Notes: a model not told the origin generated them from the sequence alone. DNA of 42,575 nt from Flavobacteriales bacterium (GCA_016788205.1 JAEUTA010000031.1:1-42575); one strand, 5' to 3'; positions 14,704-24,466 are shown, numbered from the stretch's first letter. Made by a program: numbers and translations.

Positions 14704-17700
14704 CTACTGCGCCAGCGTGAACCGCAGGCTGATACCGGCGTTGGTGTTCGCCGAGGGGAAAGAGGTGGAGATCACCGGGGTATTGATCACCCGCTCGTAG
14801 AAGGCGCGGACGTTCAACCGTTCGTTGATCACGTAGTCGGCGCTGGTCTTGATGGAGATGATGTTCTGGCCGGCCGTGGGCTGGTTCTGTTGCTCCTGGA
14901 TCTTGCGGATCACCGTGGCGTTCTCACGCAGGCTCAGGTCCACACGCAGGTTGAGGTCGCTCTTCGGCGTGGTGCCACCGATGGCGAAGGGGAACTTCAC
15001 GTTCTTCAGGCGGTAACCCGTACCCACCACGTATTCCTTGCCGCGCACTTCGGTCACCTGGTTGTTGGCCAGGCTCAGGCTCAGGTTGCGATCGCGGTTG
15101 TATTCGAACTTCACCAGCATGCTGTTCTTCAGCGTCACGTCCACCCCCATCAACGGTCGCATGGCCTCCTGGATGGTGACCACCGCGATCTGTTTCTCGG
15201 GGATGAAGTTGTTGGCCGCATCACGCACTCCACCACCTTCCACGTAGAGCAGGTTGGTCTGGTAGTTGGCCACATTGAAGGTGGACCGGTAGCTGTGCTT
15301 CAAGGTGAACGTGCGGAAGATCTTCTCGAACATCGGCAGCTTGGTGAGGCCGTCGTAGGTAACGTCCCAGTTCGGTGCGGGGATCAGCTTCAGCGGATCC
15401 AGCTTCATGCTCGTGGGGTTCTTGCCCGTGTAGGCCGAGGTGAAGGCGCCGATGACCACATCCTGGTGCGTGGGGCCGAAACCATCGTAGTAACCGGACT
15501 CGGTATCCAGCGCAGTGCCGGCCTCCTGGCCCAGGCGCGCGCTGATGGTCTGGCGGTCGGCCAGGAGCTGCTGGAACACGCTGTTCACGAAGTCAGCGTC
15601 ATCGCGCGAGAAGGCGGTGCGCCAGTTGAGCATGCTCACGCTGAAGTTACCGGCGTCGCGCGGACTGTCGTTCACGTAACGATCCTCGTCGCGGTTGTAG
15701 CGGAAGTAGGAACTGCTGTTGTCGGCCTTGGTGCGGTTGGCCATCAGCTCTATCCGCATGCCCCGGAAAGGCTCCAGGCTCACGCGCGCATTGATGGTCT
15801 CGTTGCGCGTGTTGGTGTACGGGTTGAAAATGGACGGTGTGTTCACCAGCCACCCTCGTCGCGCAGCATCGGTGGCGAAGTCGCGCACGATGTTGCCGCC
15901 CAGGTCATGGTTCTGCTGGCCGGTGATGAAGCCGAAGCCCGGCGCACCGAAGTTGTCCATGCCGATGATGTTGGTACGCGGCGAATACCCCGGCAGCAGG
16001 ATGCCCGATGTCTGGCTGTAGGTGACCGTACCTGTACGCAGCACCATCAATACCCGCGCAAGGCCTTCCAGCGGGTTGATCTTGCTTTCCTTGGGTTCTT
16101 TGGCCGTGGAGTCCGCCTTGGCGGTCTTGGCCTTGGCACTGGCGCCAGCGCGCTGGCCCGCTCTTCCCTTACCCTTGTCGTTGATCTTCTTGAGGTATTT
16201 GGACTTGTTGTAGAGGTTCACGAAGTTGAACTGGCCGTTCACCGAGATGTTCTGCGAGTTCTGGATAGTGGCTCCCAGCGTGTCCTGTGTCAACGGTGCA
16301 CGGTCCCACTGGTAGCCGGCCGTGTAGCCGGTGTTCGCCGTGATCCAGTCCGTCATCGGGAACTTGTCCAGCGGCAGGGTATAGGTGAGGCCGATGGTGT
16401 GGTCGTAACGCGTGGGCTCGCCGAAGCTCTTGATGCTGGAGATCACGCTGTCCTTCCACAGCGCATACTCGTCCCTGTCCTTGGCGTTCACGCGGCCGGG
16501 GGTTTCCCCGATGAAGGCCATGTTGTTCGCGTTGAAGTCGAGCTTCAGGGCCTTGGTGATGTCGTACCGGAAACCGTACTGGCTGTTCCAGTTGAAGTTC
16601 TTGTTGTAGGTGGGTCGCGGGGGCAGCGTTTCGATGTCCGGGTTGGGCCGCACCAGCCGCTCCAGGTACATGCGGTCCACGCTGGTGCGCATGCTGATCT
16701 GTTTGAAGCCGAGGTTGATGTTGAAATCCTTCACCAGCTTCAACCACTTGCTCTTGCCCACGAAGCCGATGCCCGCGAAGGGTTCGATGGGGCGTGGCTT
16801 CGGGTTGTGCATGTAGGCGATGGAGCCCCGATACGTGCGTGTGTTCTCGTAGGCGGTGTTCACATCGTAGTACTCCTGGTCGCTGTAGGCGTAGTTCAAG
16901 CTCAGGTTCTCCACGTCGAAGAACTGCTCCTTGCTACCCTGCCCACGTTCCTTGCGCACGTTGGTGAGGTTGATGCTGCGGCGGCGCGTGTAGGTGCGCG
17001 AGAGTTTCAACCGCTCCTTCCGTTCATCCCGCGTCAGTGTGCGTGTGGCATCGGTGAAGGTGATGTCCGGGTTCAGCGGGTCGAACTGCGGGTTGCTGAT
17101 CTGTTCGGAATAGCCCACGTACAGGGGAATCTTAACCTTGGTCTCCTCCGGCAGGAACTTGCCCATCTCCAGGTTCGCGCTCACATCCACGCCATACTTG
17201 GTCTCGCGCTGCCGCTCGCTCACGCGCTTGTCTATGCTGCCCCAGAACGGCGTGCTGTAGTTGCCGGCCACGCTCACACTACCCAGGTCGGCCAGCTGTG
17301 CGTTCACCCGTGCCAGTGCCGCCCAACCTCCGCTCTGGTCGAAATCCGTGAGGCGCAATTCATTCACCCACACCTCCAGGCATTTCGCCATACCATCATC
17401 GATCACCCACGGATTGGCTTCGGGTCCTTCGCGTTTCGGGTTGCGGATGCCGATCATGATCGTCCGCATCTGGCTCAGGTTCGGACTGCCTTTCACGTAC
17501 ACCCGACGGTCGCCGTCCGTGCCTTGGTAGCGCTCGCTGCGGCTGGCACCGGACTGGTCACGCTGGATCTTCAGGTCGTTCAACTTGGCGAACTCGATGA
17601 CCACGTTGTTCGCTTCGGGCCACACGTTGTAAGGGTCGCGGTTGAAGAACGTGGAGGGTACCACGGGCACCTCATACTCGTAGTAGTTCTGGTCGAAATC

Positions 17701-20700
17701 ATTGCCCAGGCGGATGAACACACTGGCATCACCATACTCCAGCGCATCGTTGGGGTCGCTGCCTTCGGCGTGGATGTACATACGCAGCTTCTTGTAACTG
17801 CGGATGTCGAACTGAACGTTGCGGAAACCGGCGCGCGCATCCCCATCGCGCAGGTTGCACACCTTGTACTGGAGCGACTGTTCGTTGAGGTTACGGAGGT
17901 TGGCGCTGGCCACGTCGATCTCCTTGTTGATGCCCGGTGGCAGCACGTAGTTGATCGGTGTGCGATTGCCGTTCTCCTCGATGTTCACCGCAGCGATCTG
18001 GAACACCGTGGGGTCCGGGTCGCCGCCGATCACCTCGCCCGGTGTCTCCATGCTTTGGAGGTACTTGCGCCATTCGCCACGTACGAATTCCAGGCGGGCG
18101 AAGCGCAGGGTGGCTTCCTGCTGCCAGTCATGCAGGTAAAGGCGGAAGAAGCGGATGCTCCGGAAATCCTGGATGCCGTTGACCTGTGCCGTGGGCTGGC
18201 GGATCGGGATCTTGAACTGGTACCAGTAGACCTGCTTGGGGCCATCTGGCGTGTTGGCCGTGGCCAGGATGCGATCGGTGATGAAACCGCGACCCACCAC
18301 CATGTCCTGCGGACGCAAGGGCACTTTGTAGTGGAAGTAGCTCTCGCTCTCGCCCAGGTTCTGGTCCTGGTTGATGTCCTCGGTGGTCGGTAGCGTGGTC
18401 TGTTGCGTGGGGTAATCCTGGGGCGAATCCTCGTCGGTCACCGAGTTGCCCTCCGGCGCGTTGAAGCGTTTGTAGCGCTCCAGGATGTCCGCACCGGCGT
18501 TGTCCAGTTCATCGCCCCGGAAGAAGCGGTAGTCATCATTGGAAGGGTCGCTCTCCCAGCGCGCACGTGCCCCGGGGTTCAACGCGTTGATGTAATCGTC
18601 GAAGAATTCGCTCTCGTTGCGTCCGGGGATACCCGCCGCCGGACTGCCCAGACCATCAAGACCCACGTCCTGGAACTTGTTGCTGTTCGTTTCCGTGATG
18701 GCGAAGGCGTTCACCACGCTCTGGGTGGCCGGAACAACGCCCCATGTGGTGGTGTTGGTCACGTACGATGTGTTGTCCGCCGAGTTGGGCAGGCCGTTCT
18801 CGAAGCCTTTGCGTCCGTCGCGCAGGACGTCTTCGCTGATGTTGCCAAGGTCCAGGTAGAGGTCGCCACCGGTGCTGTTCACGGAGTTCACGTTGGTGGC
18901 CGGCTCCCCAGCACTGTTGCTGGCGTTGAAGAAGGGGTCCATCACCCAGAACTGGATGGTCTCGATGTTACTGGCCTCGAAGTCCGTGGTGGTGATGCGT
19001 CGCGTGATACCCGCCCAGTTGTTCTCCGGGTTGGGCAGGTTGCCATCACCGTCCAGGTTCGGGTTGTAGTTGTACGGTCCACGCTCCGAAGGGTAGTAGC
19101 TCAGGTCCAGCACCGGTATGTTGGTGGGCGTACCGGCGGCCAGCTGGCGATTGGGGAACACTTCCTGTTCCAACACTTCGCGCATCCGGTTGTCGCTGCG
19201 GATCTCACTGCTGTTGGCGATGTTGGCCGGGGTAAGGTTGTTGTTCCGGAAGAACAGCGGATCGATCACGTACCAGGCCAGCTGTGCGCGGCGATAACCC
19301 GCGCCCAGGTCGTTCACCAGATCACCTTCGGGGAAGAGCGATGGAATGCCCTGTGGCACGGCCGAGTGGAACCACAAGCTCTGCGTGCGCAGGTCGATCA
19401 CGCTAACACTGCCTTCGAAATCATCGATGTAGCTGGTACCCGCATTGCCGATGGCGCGGCTGTGGCCAGGGATCAGGTAGGCCCCTTCCAGGCTCGCGCT
19501 CACATTGCTCTCCGCCTTGGTTGCGTAGAACGGCAGCTTGTCGACCATGTCCGTGATCCATTGCGACTTGGACGCCCATGTGGCATCGAGCCCCACCATG
19601 GTGTTGCGGATGGGTTCTTCGCCAACGTTCACCTTCTGGGTCAACGGGCGCTCGTACAGGTTCATCACGGTGCCACCCAGGATGAAGTCCTTGTTGATCT
19701 TATAGTCGAAGCGCGCGCCGGCAAGGGTCTTCGTCTGGATACTGAACAGCGAATTGCTTTCCAGGGCGATGTTGATGGGTGTGCCGCTCTCCAGGATCCC
19801 TTGGTTGAGGATCCGCACCCGGCCGAGGTTGTAATCCACCGTGTAGTCCTGGTTCTCGATCAGGCGCACACCGCCTGCGGTTACGCTCACCGAACCTTGG
19901 GGGATGTTCACCGAGTTGAGGGAGATCACATCACTGCTCGCGGAACGGTAGCTGCCCTTCAGGCGGAAGCGGTTCAGTTCCGGGATGTTCTGTGCAGCGG
20001 TCTTGGTACTGTCATACAACTGCTGGTATACGATGGTGCGCTTGATGTTCGGGTCAACGCCCACCAGCTTGCTATCCAGGTAACTACCGAAGGGTTCCAG
20101 CGTAGTGAAGTAGATGCGGCCGCTCTGCGACTGGATGGTACCGCCGGTGCTGGCCGCACCATCGATGAAGTCGAACCAACCATCGGGATTGGGCGCGTTG
20201 TTGGGATCCAGCCGGTCCATGGCGAGGGATTGGATCAAGGGGATCTGATCCAACGGCGCTCGCGGGATGTAGTTGATGTCCACACCGGTCGTGGGGTTGT
20301 TGTAGACGATATCCAACCGGAAGTTCTCGCGGTTCACCTGGAAGGCGCCCAAGGAGTAGACGTTCTTCATCATCAAGTCCCACAGCGGTATGCGCGGGTT
20401 GGTGATCGTCGCCTTCAGCAAACGGAGCACGAGCGCTTCGGTGCCCGCCGGGTTCACCGTGGTGCCTTCGCCGGTGCCGCCACCGGTATCGCCCGTGAAG
20501 ACGCCGTCCTGCGAGAATTGACCCACCTGGTAGGTCTGTCCATCCAACGTGTATTGGTAGGACACGGCCAACACCTCGTCGTTGTTCAACGACTGGTTCA
20601 GGGTGATGAAACCGAGGCGTTGGTTGAAGGTGTACTCGCTGCTGGTGAGCAGACGCGCGCTCTCCACTTTCTCGTAGTGCCGCGCCGCCACCAGACCCAG

Positions 20701-22011
20701 CCCCTGCAAGGCTGCACTGGAGTTCACGAAGCCGGTGATGCCCGCATTGGTGCTCACCGTCTGGAACAAGGTGTTCGCGCTATTGTCAGCGACGATGCTG
20801 TTGGGCCGGTCCTGCACCAGGCCTGCGGGCAGGTCGGCACTGAAATGGCCGGCGGCGACCGCTTGTGCGCTACCATCCTCACCCAGATCGGTAAAGGCTA
20901 CGAAGTTCCGTGTCTGCTGGAAATCCTGCCGCGTGTTGGTCACCCACACTTCGATACGCTGGATCACCACACCGCTGTTCACCGTGGGCAGCGTGCGCAG
21001 TGCTTCGTCGTAACGGTCGCGGAAGTAATGGCTGAGGAAATAGTGCTTGTTGGCCTCGTACTCGTCGGCCTTGATGTCGAACCGCGTGGTCTGTGCACCG
21101 CCTTGTGCCTGCACGTTGCGGCGCTGGCCTTTCTCCTGGCTGAAGATGGCCGTGGCGGTAAGGCGCCCGAAACGCAATTCGGTCTTCAACCCGAAAAGGC
21201 TCTGGCTGCCCTGTATCAACGTTCCGCGCAACGGCAGGCTCACGTTCCCCGCTTCGATCTTCTGGATGATCTCATCCTCATAGCCGGTGTAGTCCAGCTT
21301 CACCTGGTTCTCGAAATCGAACGTCGCTTGGGTGTTGTAGTTGGTGTTGATCTTCAGCTTCTCTCCGATGTTGCCCACGAGGTTGAGCTGGATGCGCTGG
21401 TCGAAGTTGAACGTGGTGATGCGGCGCTGGTCGATGGGGATGCGCGGGTTCTCCGTCTTGCTGATGTTGACACCGAAGATGACCTCCGCACTACCGCGTG
21501 GCTTGATGTCGATGGTATTTCCGCCGAAGATGCGGTCGAAGGCTTCGCCCCGCACCTTGATGGCCGGTATGAGCGCTTTCTGGGCGCTTTCGCTGTCCTT
21601 CTCCACGCGGTCCAGCCAATAGCCTTCCATGGACCGTTCCATGTCGTAGTTGATGTACTCATCCAGCGACATGCTCATGGGCGGACGATAATCGAATGAG
21701 CCGCCCACGGTGCTTTGCATGATGTACTGGCCGGTGACCGGATCGTACACCACGTTGTTCTCGATGTTCTCCGGGTCCTTCAGGTTGATGTTACCCGTGG
21801 AAGGCGCACCCGGCGTCAAGGGATCGGTGAGGGGATATTGCAGTTCCACCTCCGGCGAATCCACCTGAAGGATGAACATGGCATAAGCCAGTTCCCGCCC
21901 CTTCACATCATCCGCAGCGCCTGCCATCAGCACCAGCAGGAACAGTTTACCCACCCACGCCAACAGGCTGCGCTGAACAGGGGAATGATGCAAGGCCGGC
22001 CGCACGCTCAA
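14704..22011 (-). CDS. sprA: SprA/Sov, T9SS outer membrane translocon
   Basis: Giant outer-membrane beta-barrel (36 strands in the Flavobacterium structure) through which T9SS cargo crosses the outer membrane. Its 2,435 residues match the family length. Seen: an N-terminal hydrophobic signal (LLAWVGKLFLLVLMAGAA), a conserved opening with YPLTDPLTPG and MSLDEYINYDMERSMEGYW, DRIFGGNTIDIKPRGSAE, a long series of amphipathic strands, and a C-terminal end in ISLRFTLAQ. The start is TTG, overlapping the ruvA stop codon (TTGA), so translation is coupled to ruvA. A later in-frame GTG two codons on is an alternative. A lysine/alanine-rich insert (KAKTAKADSTAKEPKESK) near residue 1960 is a likely loop. 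Cargo encoded in this window (five proteins) presumably uses this channel. Confidence 0.96.
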   Translation of the reverse strand: MSVRPALHHSPVQRSLLAWVGKLFLLVLMAGAADDVKGRELAYAMFILQVDSPEVELQYPLTDPLTPGAPSTGNINLKDPENIENNVVYDPVTGQYIMQSTVGGSFDYRPPMSMSLDEYINYDMERSMEGYWLDRVEKDSESAQKALIPAIKVRGEAFDRIFGGNTIDIKPRGSAEVIFGVNISKTENPRIPIDQRRITTFNFDQRIQLNLVGNIGEKLKINTNYNTQATFDFENQVKLDYTGYEDEIIQKIEAGNVSLPLRGTLIQGSQSLFGLKTELRFGRLTATAIFSQEKGQRRNVQAQGGAQTTRFDIKADEYEANKHYFLSHYFRDRYDEALRTLPTVNSGVVIQRIEVWVTNTRQDFQQTRNFVAFTDLGEDGSAQAVAAGHFSADLPAGLVQDRPNSIVADNSANTLFQTVSTNAGITGFVNSSAALQGLGLVAARHYEKVESARLLTSSEYTFNQRLGFITLNQSLNNDEVLAVSYQYTLDGQTYQVGQFSQDGVFTGDTGGGTGEGTTVNPAGTEALVLRLLKATITNPRIPLWDLMMKNVYSLGAFQVNRENFRLDIVYNNPTTGVDINYIPRAPLDQIPLIQSLAMDRLDPNNAPNPDGWFDFIDGAASTGGTIQSQSGRIYFTTLEPFGSYLDSKLVGVDPNIKRTIVYQQLYDSTKTAAQNIPELNRFRLKGSYRSASSDVISLNSVNIPQGSVSVTAGGVRLIENQDYTVDYNLGRVRILNQGILESGTPINIALESNSLFSIQTKTLAGARFDYKINKDFILGGTVMNLYERPLTQKVNVGEEPIRNTMVGLDATWASKSQWITDMVDKLPFYATKAESNVSASLEGAYLIPGHSRAIGNAGTSYIDDFEGSVSVIDLRTQSLWFHSAVPQGIPSLFPEGDLVNDLGAGYRRAQLAWYVIDPLFFRNNNLTPANIANSSEIRSDNRMREVLEQEVFPNRQLAAGTPTNIPVLDLSYYPSERGPYNYNPNLDGDGNLPNPENNWAGITRRITTTDFEASNIETIQFWVMDPFFNASNSAGEPATNVNSVNSTGGDLYLDLGNISEDVLRDGRKGFENGLPNSADNTSYVTNTTTWGVVPATQSVVNAFAITETNSNKFQDVGLDGLGSPAAGIPGRNESEFFDDYINALNPGARARWESDPSNDDYRFFRGDELDNAGADILERYKRFNAPEGNSVTDEDSPQDYPTQQTTLPTTEDINQDQNLGESESYFHYKVPLRPQDMVVGRGFITDRILATANTPDGPKQVYWYQFKIPIRQPTAQVNGIQDFRSIRFFRLYLHDWQQEATLRFARLEFVRGEWRKYLQSMETPGEVIGGDPDPTVFQIAAVNIEENGNRTPINYVLPPGINKEIDVASANLRNLNEQSLQYKVCNLRDGDARAGFRNVQFDIRSYKKLRMYIHAEGSDPNDALEYGDASVFIRLGNDFDQNYYEYEVPVVPSTFFNRDPYNVWPEANNVVIEFAKLNDLKIQRDQSGASRSERYQGTDGDRRVYVKGSPNLSQMRTIMIGIRNPKREGPEANPWVIDDGMAKCLEVWVNELRLTDFDQSGGWAALARVNAQLADLGSVSVAGNYSTPFWGSIDKRVSERQRETKYGVDVSANLEMGKFLPEETKVKIPLYVGYSEQISNPQFDPLNPDITFTDATRTLTRDERKERLKLSRTYTRRRSINLTNVRKERGQGSKEQFFDVENLSLNYAYSDQEYYDVNTAYENTRTYRGSIAYMHNPKPRPIEPFAGIGFVGKSKWLKLVKDFNINLGFKQISMRTSVDRMYLERLVRPNPDIETLPPRPTYNKNFNWNSQYGFRYDITKALKLDFNANNMAFIGETPGRVNAKDRDEYALWKDSVISSIKSFGEPTRYDHTIGLTYTLPLDKFPMTDWITANTGYTAGYQWDRAPLTQDTLGATIQNSQNISVNGQFNFVNLYNKSKYLKKINDKGKGRAGQRAGASAKAKTAKADSTAKEPKESKINPLEGLARVLMVLRTGTVTYSQTSGILLPGYSPRTNIIGMDNFGAPGFGFITGQQNHDLGGNIVRDFATDAARRGWLVNTPSIFNPYTNTRNETINARVSLEPFRGMRIELMANRTKADNSSSYFRYNRDEDRYVNDSPRDAGNFSVSMLNWRTAFSRDDADFVNSVFQQLLADRQTISARLGQEAGTALDTESGYYDGFGPTHQDVVIGAFTSAYTGKNPTSMKLDPLKLIPAPNWDVTYDGLTKLPMFEKIFRTFTLKHSYRSTFNVANYQTNLLYVEGGGVRDAANNFIPEKQIAVVTIQEAMRPLMGVDVTLKNSMLVKFEYNRDRNLSLSLANNQVTEVRGKEYVVGTGYRLKNVKFPFAIGGTTPKSDLNLRVDLSLRENATVIRKIQEQQNQPTAGQNIISIKTSADYVINERLNVRAFYERVINTPVISTSFPSANTNAGISLRFTLAQ

Positions 22012-22616
22012 AGGTTCTTCAGGGTCAGCTTGATCAATTCCTCCACGGCGGGCATGTCCCCGGCCCTTTCCTGAAGCACCACGTTCATGGCACGTTCGGC
22101 TTTCAGGCGGTCCAGCCCCAGCGAAGTCAGTGCCGATAACGCCTCCGCTTTCAGCGTATTGCCCACAGGCATGGCACCGGCTGCCGCAGGCATGGCCACA
22201 CCGGCCAGTTTACCCTGTAGCTCGCCGATGATGCGCTGGGCCAGTTTGGGGCCGATGCCCTTCACGCCTTTCAACATGGATTCGTCACCCACCAGGATCG
22301 CCGTATGGATCTCCGCGGAACTACGCGCACCCATGATGGACATCCCGATGGTGGCGCTCACTCCCTGTACCTCGATGAGGCGCCGGAACAGCTGGCGGTC
22401 GTCACGGTTGAGGAAGCCGAACAGTTTATGGTCGCTGGAGCCCGAGCGCACATCAACGCTCACCGCATAGTGCACGAAGAGTCGTACAGTGGAGTCCATG
22501 GCGATACGTGCCAATGTGCTGGACGAGGCACCCACCAGGTAGCCCACGCCATGCACATCGAGCACCACATGGTCCTGCGTCACCTCCAAAACAATTCCGT
22601 TCAGGCTGTCGATCAT
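22008..22616 (-). CDS. ruvA: Holliday junction branch migration protein RuvA
   Basis: DNA-binding subunit of RuvAB, which moves Holliday junctions during recombination and repair. The 202 residues include the N-terminal OB fold (MIDSLNGIVLEVTQDHVVLDVHGVGYLV), paired helix-hairpin-helix motifs around residues 70-130 (LIEVQGVSATIGMSIM and LKGVKGIGPKLAQRIIGEL), and a C-terminal domain that contacts RuvB (ALTSLGLDRLKAERAMNVVL). The partner ruvB lies 12 kb away at 34250-35275. Divergent from the sirtuin gene across 151 bases. Confidence 0.97.
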   Translation of the reverse strand: MIDSLNGIVLEVTQDHVVLDVHGVGYLVGASSSTLARIAMDSTVRLFVHYAVSVDVRSGSSDHKLFGFLNRDDRQLFRRLIEVQGVSATIGMSIMGARSSAEIHTAILVGDESMLKGVKGIGPKLAQRIIGELQGKLAGVAMPAAAGAMPVGNTLKAEALSALTSLGLDRLKAERAMNVVLQERAGDMPAVEELIKLTLKNL

Positions 22617-22767
22617 CCTGTCCCCTCGAGATGGGCTGGGTTCAATAAAACAAGGGGTAGGGTCGTGCTATGCGCAGCGGATAAGGTCCAACGAAGAGGC
22701 GCGAAAATAACGGAAGTCCCTATTCCACCGCCCCCTATTTTGGTGCTCGGCCAACGCCGTTGCACCC

Positions 22768-23469
22768 ATGACCAGACAGCGCCTAGTCGTATTCTCCGGA
22801 GCGGGCGTCAGTGCCGAAAGTGGATTGCGCACTTTCCGTGACAGCGATGGACTTTGGGAGGAACACCGTATTGAGGACGTTGCCACCCCGGAAGCCTGGC
22901 GGCGCGATCCTGCCACGGTGCTCCGCTTCTACGACATGCGCCGCGAGCAGGTACTGGCCGCTCGACCCAACGCGGCGCACCGCGCCATCGCGGATCTGGA
23001 AGACCGGTTCCACGTAGAGGTCGTTACGCAGAACATCGACGACCTGCATGAGCGCGCCGGAAGTACACGCGTGCTGCACCTGCATGGAGAGATCCTCAAG
23101 GTCCGCAGCACCGCCGAACCCACGCTCATCACACGTCTGAACGGCACATCACTTCGCCTGGGTGACCGGTGCGCACTGGGATCCCAACTGCGACCGCACA
23201 TCGTTTGGTTCGGGGAGGAGGTACCTGAGATGCAACGGGCCGCCGCATTGATCTCGAAGGCGGATGTGCTCGTCGTGGTCGGCACCTCGCTGCAAGTGTA
23301 TCCAGCTGCAGGCCTGATCCACTACCTCCCCCGCACGGCGGAGATGTTCGTCGTTGATCCAAAAGACCCGCAGGTCGGCGTCCAAGGGGCCCACCACTGG
23401 AAACAAAAAGCCAGCGAGGGACTACCCGCGCTGGCTCTTCACTTGCGGAAGCGGATCAGCGACCGCTGA
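22768..23469 (+). CDS. Sirtuin, NAD-dependent deacylase (zinc-cysteine-less)
   Basis: NAD-dependent lysine deacylase, 233 residues, cytoplasmic. Seen: GAGVSAESGLRTFRD (11-25), QNIDDLHERAG (88-98), catalytic His106 in LHLHGE, and GTSLQVYPAAG (172-182). Tyr55 and Arg58 in FYDMRR match the class III pair that selects succinyl or malonyl groups in SIRT5/CobB, so desuccinylation or demalonylation is plausible. The four zinc-binding cysteines are missing: only Cys135 lies in the zinc-module region. Similar cysteine-less sirtuins occur in other Bacteroidota, so this is a lineage form rather than a broken gene. The last 14 bases overlap the convergent T9SS gene, whose terminator lies inside this coding sequence. 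Confidence 0.9.
   Translation: MTRQRLVVFSGAGVSAESGLRTFRDSDGLWEEHRIEDVATPEAWRRDPATVLRFYDMRREQVLAARPNAAHRAIADLEDRFHVEVVTQNIDDLHERAGSTRVLHLHGEILKVRSTAEPTLITRLNGTSLRLGDRCALGSQLRPHIVWFGEEVPEMQRAAALISKADVLVVVGTSLQVYPAAGLIHYLPRTAEMFVVDPKDPQVGVQGAHHWKQKASEGLPALALHLRKRISDR
23401..23435 (-). terminator. Intrinsic terminator of the 23456-24223 gene, inside the sirtuin gene
   Basis: On the minus strand GCCAGCG-C-GGG, loop TAGT, CCC-T-CGCTGGC (one mismatch in an 11-base stem), followed at once by TTTTTGTTT. It starts 20 bases past the stop codon of the minus-strand gene and is embedded in the sirtuin C-terminal codons. Confidence 0.75.
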
Positions 23470-24223
23470 CCACGAAGCGTTGCGTTACGAGCGTTCGCCC
23501 TTGTACGTCAACGCTCGCGAAGTACATGCCGGGGGCCAATCCCTCGGTGGACATGCGTGCTACAGGCTGGCCGTTGCGCAATGCACTGCTGCGGATACGC
23601 TCGCCCAGCGCATTGTGGATCACCAAGGCCGCCGCACCGGTGGTGTTCACGAGTTCAACATCGAACTCAACGTCAGCTCCCTTGGATGGATTGGGGAATA
23701 CAGTGATGTGCGCTGCGCTAGCACGTTCTTCGATGCCCACTCCGAGGCTACAGAATTGGATATCCACCCATACACTATCATCACTATTCGAAACGTCGAA
23801 CCACACGTAGCGATAAGTACTGCAACCTTCCACACCCTGTGGTACATGGTAAGCGTGGAAGTTGGAAAGACCAACGCCTGCCTCCATATCCAACGAGTGC
23901 TGGGGAAGGGAGCTCCAGGACGGCATGGCTCCCGCATCCTGCGGACCGTAGCAAAGGCCCCAGCAGAAATAGTTCTGTGTGTAGGGCTCCACCTCCAACT
24001 CGTAACGGCGCATGTTGATCTCGCGCTCGGGACCGGAGACCAAGGTGGCCAGGATATCCACCTCATCCACGGTGCCGTCACCGATGTCGCCAGCCAGACC
24101 CGTATGCACCACGGTGGTGCCGTTGACCACACTCCCCTCTCCATCGGTAAGGGTAATGAAGTCCTGAGCGAACGTGGCCGTACTGAGGAGACAAGCCAAC
24201 GGAAGACTGTAGCGTAGCATCAT
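23456..24223 (-). CDS. T9SS type A sorted secreted protein
   Basis: Secreted protein of about 255 residues with a type A sorting domain. Signal peptide MLRYSLPLACLLSTATFAQ; the middle (about 20-165) belongs to a Bacteroidota cargo family I recognise by YELEVEPYTQNYFCWGLCYGP and, later, YRYVWFDVSNSDDSVWVDIQF. I know no function for it. The C-terminal 75 residues are the sorting domain (ITVFPNPSKGADVEFDVEL, STEGLAPGMYFASVDV, ending RFVVSGR). The frame extends to 24331, but that start lies upstream of the promoter element at 24262-24269, so ATG at 24221-24223 (or the next codon) is used. GDIGDGTVDEVD looks dockerin-like but falls in the family fold. Confidence 0.82.
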   Translation of the reverse strand: MMLRYSLPLACLLSTATFAQDFITLTDGEGSVVNGTTVVHTGLAGDIGDGTVDEVDILATLVSGPEREINMRRYELEVEPYTQNYFCWGLCYGPQDAGAMPSWSSLPQHSLDMEAGVGLSNFHAYHVPQGVEGCSTYRYVWFDVSNSDDSVWVDIQFCSLGVGIEERASAAHITVFPNPSKGADVEFDVELVNTTGAAALVIHNALGERIRSSALRNGQPVARMSTEGLAPGMYFASVDVQGRTLVTQRFVVSGR

Positions 24224-24261
24224 GGAACGAGCTGTTTCTGGTTTCTTCACCTTTACAGGCA

Positions 24262-24269
24262 CAAAGATA
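24262..24269 (-). promoter_or_regulatory. -7 promoter element of the 23456-24223 gene
   Basis: TATCTTTG on the minus strand, an exact match to TAnnTTTG, 38 bases before ATG. No TTG at the -33 position. Confidence 0.5.
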
Positions 24270-24382
24270 GTCCGCGCCATTATTTCACCGCCCTTTCCCG
24301 TGGTCGAGAACGGCGTCGTTATTGGCCTCATAGGATCCCAAGGTGAGGATCATAAACCGGTCCGCGGCGGAGATCACCCGTC

Positions 24383-24390
24383 TACATTTG
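24383..24390 (+). promoter_or_regulatory. -7 promoter element of the 24467-26158 gene
   Basis: TACATTTG, an exact match to TAnnTTTG, 76 bases before ATG. Divergent from the element at 24262-24269; about 110 bases separate the two. Confidence 0.45.
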
Positions 24391-24466
24391 GTCGCCTCGA
24401 TAACGATCCCGCAACATCGACCGCCTCTACAACGCCCTACGAAAAACCAATCTCTAGACCTGCACC

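Noticed and set aside
14890..21699. Two very long plus-strand open frames (about 1,167 and 1,098 codons) together covering most of sprA
   Set aside because: They are antisense to a clear sprA. GC-rich third positions suppress stop codons on the opposite strand. The translations are Val/His/Gly/Arg-rich with no recognisable domain.
24060..24110. Dockerin-like GDIGDGTVDEVD in the T9SS cargo protein
   Set aside because: Only one partial calcium-loop-like segment, with no second repeat; the segment belongs to the conserved core of that cargo family.
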